In this document: positions 57,181-64,000 of the stretch, piece after piece
Layout of the letters: every line of letters begins with the position of its first letter
Position numbering within the stretch: the first letter of the stretch is position 1
Source of the DNA: Shinisaurus crocodilurus
Taxonomy: Eukaryota > Chordata > Lepidosauria > Squamata > Shinisauridae
Reading direction: 5' to 3'
DNA length: 64,000 nucleotides
Assembly (NCBI GenBank): GCA_021292165.1
Contig: JAHFWL010000098.1
Span: forward strand, 1-64,000
The notes under the pieces: generated by a model
The model's database searches: none
What the model was told of the DNA's origin: nothing
What the model saw: only the letters and a program-made list of their open reading frames with translations
Position numbers and translations under genes: made by a program

Positions 57181-57939
57181 TTGCCCCCTAGTTACACTCC
57201 AGTCTGACAAAGAGATACAAGCCAGGAACTGGATGTATAGAGTGAATACTACAGAGCAGAAGGCTTACCACTGAAAATATTTTGGGGGGCACAGCCTTGG
57301 ATCAAATGAGGCCTGTGTGGATAATACAGTTGGCATCACCCTTTTATATCCCATGTTGATAAAAACAATGAAGGCACAGGGAATTCAAAGTAGAAGCCTA
57401 TTGCTATGGGAATACATAGATAAAACAGGAAATTATAGATTTTAGATACTGAGAAGGCTTAACAGAGCCATTCCAGTTCAATATTCAGAGGCTACTATGT
57501 GGGTTTTTTCCTTCTTTTTCTTTATTCTAAGTAAATATGCCGGTGTTCCTATCTATCCTGCTAAGTATTCAAATAGTAGGCACTATTTAATAACAATCAT
57601 AACTAAACATCTTTTACTCAAACTGAAGTAGCTAAATTCTGGCTAGGGAGAGCATGTTCCAAGTCCAGATCCAATGTGTGAAAACTACTCTTGACACATG
57701 AGGAAGAATGCCTGGTCAGGGGGGGGGGGGGGGTTCGACAAATGCTTCCTGGCAGATTAACTCTTATTATGTTGTAATGCTACTGCAATATATAAGGGAA
57801 CCAGCACAGGCATTTTACTCATGTCCCTCTTTTGGAAGAATTAGGTTTGCAATGACTTGGATTTTAACTTTCCTTCCATTAACGGAACAGAGTTCATATT
57901 CATGGATGGGGGCCTTCCTGCCTCCCCCTTCCCTCTGCA
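57181..57939. other. No gene; spacer with a G16 run
   Basis: Oligo-G at about 57719-57734. The 97-codon frame at 57708-58001 reads through it and through (CTC)n, so I do not accept it. Confidence 0.5.
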
Positions 57940-58150
57940 GCCTCCTCCTCCTCCTCCTCCTTCTCCTCATTTATTCCATTTCTATACCGCCCAATAGCTG
58001 AAGTTCTCTGGGCAGTTTACCACAATTATGAAACTACATAATAAAATACAATTATACAATAAAAATACAATTTTACAATAAAATACAGTATTTTTAAAAA
58101 TACAAACAATAGAAACATCAAAAAATGTACTCAAACATTTTAAAAACACT
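57940..58150 (-). mobile_element. L2-clade LINE 3'UTR tail
   Basis: Follows (CTC)n at 57943-57967. TCATTTATTCCATTTCTATA, CCGCCCAATAGCTGAAGTTC, TCTGGGCAGTTTACCACAAT and an A-rich part are the antisense of the tail seen at 641-900. No coding part. Confidence 0.7.
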
Positions 58151-58317
58151 GTGGATCCTTGAAGGGACCAGGGCTCCATTCAGTGGAGAGAGCATTACCT
58201 AACAATCCCAGGACCACCCAAAAAAGCTTCACTGGATGGCTACCTGAGGACACAATGGAGGCAGCAAACTAAGCCTTCTTTGCTGCCCGCACTGCCATAT
58301 AATATCTTAGTCATACT

Positions 58318-58681
58318 CAGGGCTGGCGTCAAACATAGGCATGGCTGGGTTCTTGCCATGGGCCCACACCCCAACAGGGGCCTGCTGTCAAGAACCCCCT
58401 GGAGTTGCCCCTCTTCTTCAACATTGCAAGCTGCTTGGATACCTGCCTCTCACTCTGGCCCGGACCACGGTGGTGACGAGGAGGAGGAGCAGTAGATGCC
58501 ACCGCCTACTTGCTCACTGGTGCTCTGCCTGTCAAGCAAGCAAGGGGCAGCCATGAAGAGAAAGAGGATGAGCAGCAGTAGCAACTGGTGACAATGGCGG
58601 TGAGAAGGTAGACTTACTGAGGGAAGGGGCCCACTGAGGGTGTCTTGCCCAAGGGCCCTCAGAAACCTGGAGCCAGCACTG
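58318..58681 (+). mobile_element. Probable hAT-type MITE (second family) with 8-bp target duplication
   Basis: Starts CAGGGCTGGCGTC and ends GAGCCAGCACTG, imperfect inverted ends. Flanks GTCATACT (58310-58317) and CTCACACT (58682-58689) match at 6/8. The interior is G/C-rich with GAGGAGGAGGAGCAG. Short frames inside have no domain. Confidence 0.65.
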
Positions 58682-58795
58682 CTCACACTTTTCTGTCCTA
58701 AAAGTCCTTGCAAATGCATTCGGTGGCTGTAGTAACTCACTGGTGAGCAAAATGCACTCTGCCCATGCTAAAAACACTGTTCACATGTTCTAAGG

Positions 58796-58850
58796 CAGTG
58801 TTCTCCAACCTTGGGTCCCCAGATGTTTTCAGGCCCCTTCCCTGCGGTAT
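58796..58850 (+). mobile_element. hAT-type MITE, left-end fragment
   Basis: CAGTGTTCTCCAACCTTGGG then CCCCAGATGTTTTCAGG matches the left end of the 22.26-kb family; the rest is missing. Confidence 0.6.
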
Positions 58851-59649
58851 ATTGTGGGCTACCAAAAAAGCGAATCTGTGCCTATGAGCCACAACAGAGC
58901 TGAATTTGAGCAGTGCTGTTTGTCACTTCTAGTACAGTCTCGCTTTCAGGATTTTCTTCACATTTGTGATGGAGGTCCCCCACCCAACGACATCTTCCAA
59001 AATTCTGAAAAATATCTTCAATTTAGCAAGCACGCATAGCCTCCCATTGCTGCAATTTCCTGTATCGGAGACATTATGTGCTGCACTGTCGGGGTTTGGT
59101 TTAGCATATGCCTGCCCATACCATTTTAACAGATGCTCAACTTTAAAAACATGGAGCAAGTAATCACTGATGTCAGTGCGACTATGCATGTGCTTTAGAT
59201 TACGTAGATGTGTAACCACCACTGCCTTTTAAAGCCAGAGAGGTCTTGCAGTCCCCTTCATATATTTGCTCCATGGGTCTCCAATTTGGCAGCAGGGCAC
59301 ATCTAGATGCGAAATACATAAACATAGTTATAATTCTTAATGATTTGCTTCATCTGGCTAGATATCAACTTTCTTTTTCTTTTTCTTTGCATTGATTTAA
59401 GAAGCCCAGAACCACAGATCCTCATTACAACCCCCCCACCCCCAAATCATATGGGACCATTTAAAGCCCTTAAAATGAAATGTGCAGTTTTATCCACGAC
59501 ATAAAGGTGATTCTTACTTATTTGCTTTGGGATGCTCTACAGTACAAGGAGGACTTTAACGGAGCAGAAAGTGAAAGACAAAAGAATGCAACACCTGGAA
59601 TGTCTCTAAAGAAAGATGGGAGAGTTTCAGGAAACAACATCTGCAAAAA
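58851..59649. other. No gene; spacer
   Basis: No feature recognised; a C-rich run near 59431-59444 and (TTTTC)n near 59372-59387. Confidence 0.45.
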
Positions 59650-60065
59650 TAACATCAGGCCTGCTCCAATTGGATTCTTCCACCCCACCTCCCACAGGGC
59701 TAACTGACATCACTACCCTGTGAGGAAGAAGAAGGAGTGAGGGAGACAGGAGCAGGCCACGGTAACATTAGGGCCTGCTCCATTTGGACTTTTCCCACCC
59801 TCAGGAGATGAGAGGCGAAGCAGGGAATTCTACTAGCCCCACTGAAATCTTTTTTTTTTCCCCTTTCCCTCGCCATCCCCTTTTCCTGACTCCCAGCTGA
59901 GCAGGAGCACAACAGGAGAGAGGCTCCAGCTGTTTTTGGGACTGTTTTTGGGACTGTGATAAGGCAAGCAGGCTCCCAGAGAGCGAGCGAACAGAGCAAG
60001 AGAACAGGGAGAGCAAACAGGAGTTTGGCAGCGGAGTTCGGCAGCGGAGGTCAAGGGGGAGGTCC

Positions 60066-60147
<82 letters not shown>

Positions 60148-60172
60148 TCTAGGAAGACAGAAACAGAGCACT
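59650..60172 (+). promoter_or_regulatory. Candidate CR1 5' region with two related 40-base units
   Basis: AACATCAGGCCTGCTCCAAT (from 59648) and AACATTAGGGCCTGCTCCAT (from 59764) begin two related units about 115 bases apart; both continue with TTGGAxTxTTCC-ACC. Further short tandem pairs follow: TTTTTGGGACTG twice (59932-59956) and GGCAGCGGAG twice (60027-60048). Tandem units in a LINE 5'UTR often hold the internal promoter; here that is inference. Confidence 0.5.
60068..60149. repeat. A35 / (CA)12 / (TA)11 compound simple repeat
   Basis: About 35 A, then CA units to about 60125, then TA units to about 60148, ending 24 bases before the ORF1 ATG. An A-run followed by CA and TA units looks like an expanded poly(A) tail. 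Confidence 0.95.
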
Positions 60173-61201
60173 ATGGAAGGAAAGGACTCAGCAGTGGTGG
60201 TGACCTGCAAGGGCTGTGCAATGTTTGTTTTCCTGCCGGAGATCAACATGGCCTACACATGCAACAAGTGCAAGCTGGTCCCGCTGTTGGAAGAAAAGGT
60301 CAGAGGACTGGAGCAGCAAGTGTCAACCCTCAGGAGCATAAGAGAAAGTGAGGAGTTCTTAGACAGAACGGTGGATCTACAGCACCAAAGCACAGTACCG
60401 GAGCCAGAAGGGCAACTGCAGGATGAGGCGGAGTCAGAGACTGCAGAGGCAAGGGAAAATAACACAGGGGGAACTCCCTGGAAAAGGGTGACTGTTAGGA
60501 GCAGGAGAACTACAAGACACTCTGCGCCTGTGGAAGCAGTGGAGCTATGGAACCGCTTCCATGTACTTGAGGACGAGAGCAGAGGACAGCCTGCAGAGGA
60601 CGGATTACCGGGCACCCAACGTGACATCGAGCAAGAGGCTGAGGGTCAGTCAAGTGGAGGAAATCGAACCAAGGCCTACAGCAAGAGGAAGAGAAGAGTA
60701 CTCGTAGTGGGAGACTCCCTCCTGCGGGGGATCGAAGCCAAAGTATGTCGCGAAGACCCATGGACTCGCCAGGTGTGCTGTCTCCCTGGGGCACGGATTA
60801 AGGATGTGACAGAACAGCTGCCGAGGCTCATGCAGCCCACCGACACATACCCCTTTCTTCTCTTCCACGTGGGTACAAATGATACTGCCAAGCGGAGTTA
60901 CAAAGAAATCACGGCAGACTTTGAAGAGCTGGGAAGGGAACTCAAGAACTTCGGGGCCCAGATAGTTTTCTCATCCATCCTTCCAGTACTTGGAAGAGGC
61001 ATAGAAAGAGAAAGAAAAATACTCCGAGTGAATGACTGGCTACGAAGGTGGAGCCGACGTGAGGGATTTGGATTCTGGGACCACGGGCTACACTTCCTGG
61101 AAGATGGACTGCTGGCAAAGGATGGGTTGCACCTCACAAGGACTGGGAAGAATGTGTTTGGACACAGCATGAGGAACTTAATCAGGAGGGCTTTAAACTG
61201 A
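60173..61201 (+). CDS. CR1 ORF1 protein: zinc-binding N-terminus plus SGNH-type esterase
   Basis: Intact 342-residue frame. The N-terminus has two cysteine pairs (VTCKGCAM, then YTCNKCKL, about residues 10-40), a zinc-binding arrangement. Next is a short coiled coil (LLEEKVRGLEQQVSTLRS), an acidic, low-complexity linker, and from about 170 an SGNH/GDSL-type hydrolase: VVGDSLLRG (Ser182), HVGTNDTA (block III, 232-239) and KDGLHLTRTG (Asp317 and His320). All three catalytic-triad residues are present. Esterase-bearing ORF1 proteins are known in CR1 elements and are thought to help bind RNA or membranes; the substrate is not known to me. I chose the ATG at 60173 because the first cysteine pair lies shortly after it and upstream is a simple repeat. 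ORF2 starts 38 bases later in another frame. Confidence 0.93.
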   Translation: MEGKDSAVVVTCKGCAMFVFLPEINMAYTCNKCKLVPLLEEKVRGLEQQVSTLRSIRESEEFLDRTVDLQHQSTVPEPEGQLQDEAESETAEARENNTGGTPWKRVTVRSRRTTRHSAPVEAVELWNRFHVLEDESRGQPAEDGLPGTQRDIEQEAEGQSSGGNRTKAYSKRKRRVLVVGDSLLRGIEAKVCREDPWTRQVCCLPGARIKDVTEQLPRLMQPTDTYPFLLFHVGTNDTAKRSYKEITADFEELGRELKNFGAQIVFSSILPVLGRGIERERKILRVNDWLRRWSRREGFGFWDHGLHFLEDGLLAKDGLHLTRTGKNVFGHSMRNLIRRALN

Positions 61202-61239
61202 ATCCAACAGGGGAGGGAGACATAAACTCGGGGGTACCA

Positions 61240-64000
61240 ATGGAAGAAGGCCTCTATGCCACAATGGAGAGAACAGCTCCAGCGGTGCCCATTGATAGTC
61301 TACCACAAAATGTAGGGGGAAAGTCGGACTATAAAGCACATAGTCTTCAATGTCTCTATACTAATGCCCAGAGTATGGGCAATAAACAAGACGAACTTGA
61401 ACTCTTGATACATGAGGGCAAGTACGACTTGATAGGGATAACTGAAACCTGGTGGGATGACTCCCATGACTGGAATACAGCAATTGAAGGGTATAACATG
61501 TTCAAAAGGAACAGAAGCAACAGAAAGGGAGGTGGAGTTGCACTGTATGTTAAAAATACGTATCTCTGCACAGAGATACAGGAAGAGGAGCTTGGCAGCC
61601 CCATTGAGAGCATCTGGGTTAAAATAAAGGGGGCAAAGAATAAAACGAACATGGCGGTTGGAGTCTACTACCGACCACCCAATCAAGGAGAAGATGAGGA
61701 TGGAACTTTTGAAAAGCAAATTGCCAGTGTTTCAAGGAGGCACGATGTGGTAGTAATGGGAGACTTCAATTTCCCTGATATCTGTTGGGAGACTTATTCA
61801 GCCAAACATGGCCCCTCCAAGAAATTCCTGACCTGTGTTGCTGATAACTTCCTCCTACAGAAAGTGGAGGAAGGAACTAGAGGATCGGCTATCCTTGACC
61901 TGATTCTAACCAACAGAGACGAGTTAGTGGATAAAGTGGCAGTTTCGGGAACTCTGGGGGAAAGTGACCATGTTATACTAGAGTTCTTGATTCTAACAGA
62001 AGCAAAAGCTGAGTGTAGCCAAACACGTACCCTGGATTTTAGGAAAGCCAATTTTAACAAACTCAGAACAATGATTAGTAAGATCCCATGGCAAGTGACT
62101 CTCACGAGAAAGGGAGCCCAGGAGGGGTGGGAGTTTTTAAAGAAGGAAATTTTAAAGGCACAATTGCAAACAATTCCCACAAGGAAAAAAGGCAGAGGGC
62201 AACAGAAAAAGCCAATGTGGCTTCACAATAAACTCAAAGATGACCTGAAAACAAAAAAGGACACGTATAGGAAGTGGAAGGAAGGACAGGCTACAGGGGA
62301 AGAGTACAGGCAGGTAGCACAGAACTGCAGGAATAGTGTCAGGAAGGCTAAAGCTGAGAATGAGCTAAGGTTAGCGAGGAATGCTAAAAGCAACAAAAAA
62401 GCTTTCTTCAGATACATGCACAGTAAAAGACAGAAGAAAGAACTGGTGGTTCAACTACGCAATGAGGATGGCAAATTGATAACAGAAGACAAAGAAAAGG
62501 CAGAAGTGTTCAATTCCTACTTCGGCTCGGTCTTCTCCCAAAAGAGGGTCTATGACCCCCCTGGCAAACCTGAAGTGCAGACTGAAGGGGCAGAATTGCA
62601 GCTTGAGATTGATAGGCAAATGGTCAAGGAGCACCTGATTACTCTGAACGAGTTTAAATCTCCAGGGCCTGATGAGCTGCATCCTAGAGTAATAAAGGAA
62701 CTGGCAGAAGAACTCTCAGAACCGCTGTCTATTATCTTTGAGAAATCATGGAGGACAGGTGAAGTGCCAGAAGACTGGAGGAGGGCAAATGTTGTTCCCA
62801 TCTTCAAAAAGGGCAAGAAGGAGGAACCTGGGAACTATAGGCCAGTCAGTCTGACATCAATCCCTGGGAAGATTTTTGAGCAGATTATAAAGAAGTCAGT
62901 CTGCAAGCACCTTGAAAACAATGCAGTGATTACTAGAAGCCAGCATGGATTTGTCAAGAACAAATCCTGTCAGACTAATCTGATCTCATTTTTTGATCGG
63001 GTAACCTCCCTTGTGGACTGTGGGAATGCTGTGGACATTATATATCTGGACTTCAGCAAAGCTTTCGACAAAGTGCCTCATGATATCCTGATTAGTAAAC
63101 TAGCTAAGAGTGGGCTAGATGGAACAACTATCAGGTGGATCCACAATTGGCTAAAGAATCGGACTCAAAGAGTGCTTATCAATGGTTCCTTCTCAAACTG
63201 GGGAGAGGTAACGAGCGGGGTACCACAGGGCTCGGTCCTGGGCCCGGTGCTCTTCAACATTTTATTAATGACTTGGATGAGGAGGTACAGGGAATGCTTA
63301 TCAAATTTGCAGATGACACAAAGTTGGGTGGAACAGCTAATACTCTGGAAGACAGAAACAAAATTCAAAGTGACCTCGATAGGCTGGAGCGCTGGGCCGA
63401 AAACAACAGAATGAAATTTAATAGGGATAAATGCCAAGTGCTGCACCTAGGGAGAGGAAACCAAATGCAGAGTTACAGAATGGGGGACACTTGGCTCAAC
63501 AATACTACAAGTGAGAAGGATCTTGGAATTGTGGTAGATCACAAACTGAATATGAGCCAGCAATGCGATGTGGCTGCAAAGAAGGCAAATGCAATTTTGG
63601 GCTGTATTAATAGAAGTATAGCTTCCAAATCGCGGGAAGTGATAATTCCCCTTTACTCGGCACTGGTTAGGCCTCATCTTGAGTACTGCGTCCAGTTCTG
63701 GGCACCTCACTTTAAGAAGGACATAGACAAACTGGAGAGGGTTCAGAGGAGGGCAACAAGGATGATAAAGGGACTGGAAACAAGGCCCTATGAGGAGAGA
63801 CTGAAAGAACTGGGCATGTTTAGCCTTCAGAAGAGGAGACTGAGGGGAGATATGATCGCACTCTTCCAGTATTTGAAGGGATGTCACACAGAGGAGGGCA
63901 AAGATCTCTTCTCGTTCATCCCAGTTTGCAGGACACGGAATAATGGGCTCAAGTTACAGGAACCTAGATTCCACCTAAACATCAGGAAAAATTTCCTGAC
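61240..64000 (+). pseudogene. CR1 ORF2 (endonuclease and reverse transcriptase), one frameshift, 3' end outside window
   Basis: Open for 724 residues (61240-63414), then read on in the frame entered at about 63262. Endonuclease: LYTNAQSMGNK (Asn), ITETWWDD (Glu), GVYYRPP, MGDFNFPD (Asp, Asn), ILDLILTN and GESDHVIL (Asp, His). Linker, then RT: VVPIFKKGKKEEPGNYRPVS, QHGFVKNKSCQTN, IIYLDFSKAFDKVPHDIL, SGVPQGSVLGPVLFNI. Just after this the run at 63260-63263 has four T where the 13.2-kb copy has five, and the frame is lost. The catalytic FADD (63306-63317) lies in the shifted frame, as does the C-terminal part ([20 protein letters not shown]), which stays open to 64000. As read, the protein would lack its catalytic Asp pair. 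With one T added back no other lesion is visible, so this is either a very young copy or a homopolymer error in the assembly. Confidence 0.92.

Larger units (their letters stand above)
59650..64000 (+). mobile_element. CR1 LINE, nearly full length, running off the window
   Basis: Layout: candidate 5' region (59650-60172), ORF1 (60173-61201), a 38-base gap, ORF2 (61240 to the window end, one frameshift). It is the only CR1 here with ORF1 and endonuclease. The start of the element is not certain because the 5' region contains an A/CA/TA tract. ORF1 and ORF2 are in different frames. The 3' end lies beyond 64000; judged by the copies at 12.3 and 38.9 kb only the end of ORF2 and a short 3'UTR are missing. 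Confidence 0.9.

Noticed and set aside
59833..60249. 138-codon minus-strand open frame
   Set aside because: Reads through the A35/(CA)/(TA) tract as poly-Phe and Val-Cys repeats.
63447..63887. 146-codon minus-strand open frame
   Set aside because: Antisense of CR1 ORF2. The same antisense frame recurs over the copies at 12.6 and 39.2 kb, which shows it is a by-product of the LINE.

Overview
This is a stretch of vertebrate, almost certainly squamate (lizard-type), nuclear DNA that I read as intergenic or deep-intronic. The lineage call rests on the repeats: at least five copies of a tRNA-headed SINE of the Sauria type, several CR1-clade and L2-clade LINE copies, an RTE-clade LINE, a 5S rRNA-headed SINE, and many short hAT-type and TA-flanked miniature transposons. 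I found no exon of a host gene that I could defend. Every long open frame belongs to a retrotransposon or DNA transposon, and the remaining open frames are short and lack recognisable domains.

Layout. 1-12 kb: a doubtful LTR, an L2 tail, a 5S-derived SINE, foldback and hAT miniature elements, a near-perfect hairpin, and a TA-flanked miniature element. 12.3-14.7 kb: a 5'-truncated CR1 on the minus strand, followed directly by a second copy of the same TA-flanked element. 15-31 kb: L2 tails, a minus-strand tRNA-derived SINE, Sauria SINEs (one split by a hAT miniature element with its target duplication), and long unannotated spacers. 31.5-35.2 kb: a nested block in which Sauria SINEs sit inside an old L2 and an old CR1/L3-like LINE. 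38.5-48.6 kb: two more CR1 fragments, a second 5S SINE, L2 pieces, foldbacks, hairpins and a possible solo LTR. 50.4-53.3 kb: a 5'-truncated RTE-clade LINE with one frameshift. 53.55-54.55 kb: a complete, non-autonomous hAT element with a perfect 8-bp target duplication, GACTCG-rich ends and a transposase remnant. 55-59 kb: foldbacks, an L2 tail and another probable hAT miniature element. 59.65-64 kb: a plus-strand CR1 with an intact ORF1 (SGNH esterase) and an ORF2 broken by one missing T; it runs off the window.

How the parts relate. The SINEs have no enzymes of their own. The 5S SINE carries a CR1-like 3' tail, so it was probably mobilised by CR1 machinery like that at the right end of the window. 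The hAT-type miniature elements share 8-bp target duplications, as expected if a hAT transposase moved them. The nested insertions give a relative order: old L2 and CR1/L3 copies first, then Sauria SINEs, then at least one hAT miniature element. The CR1 at 60-64 kb and the hAT at 53.55 kb look youngest. Coordinates of repeat edges are by eye and may be off by 5-30 bases unless a target duplication is given.
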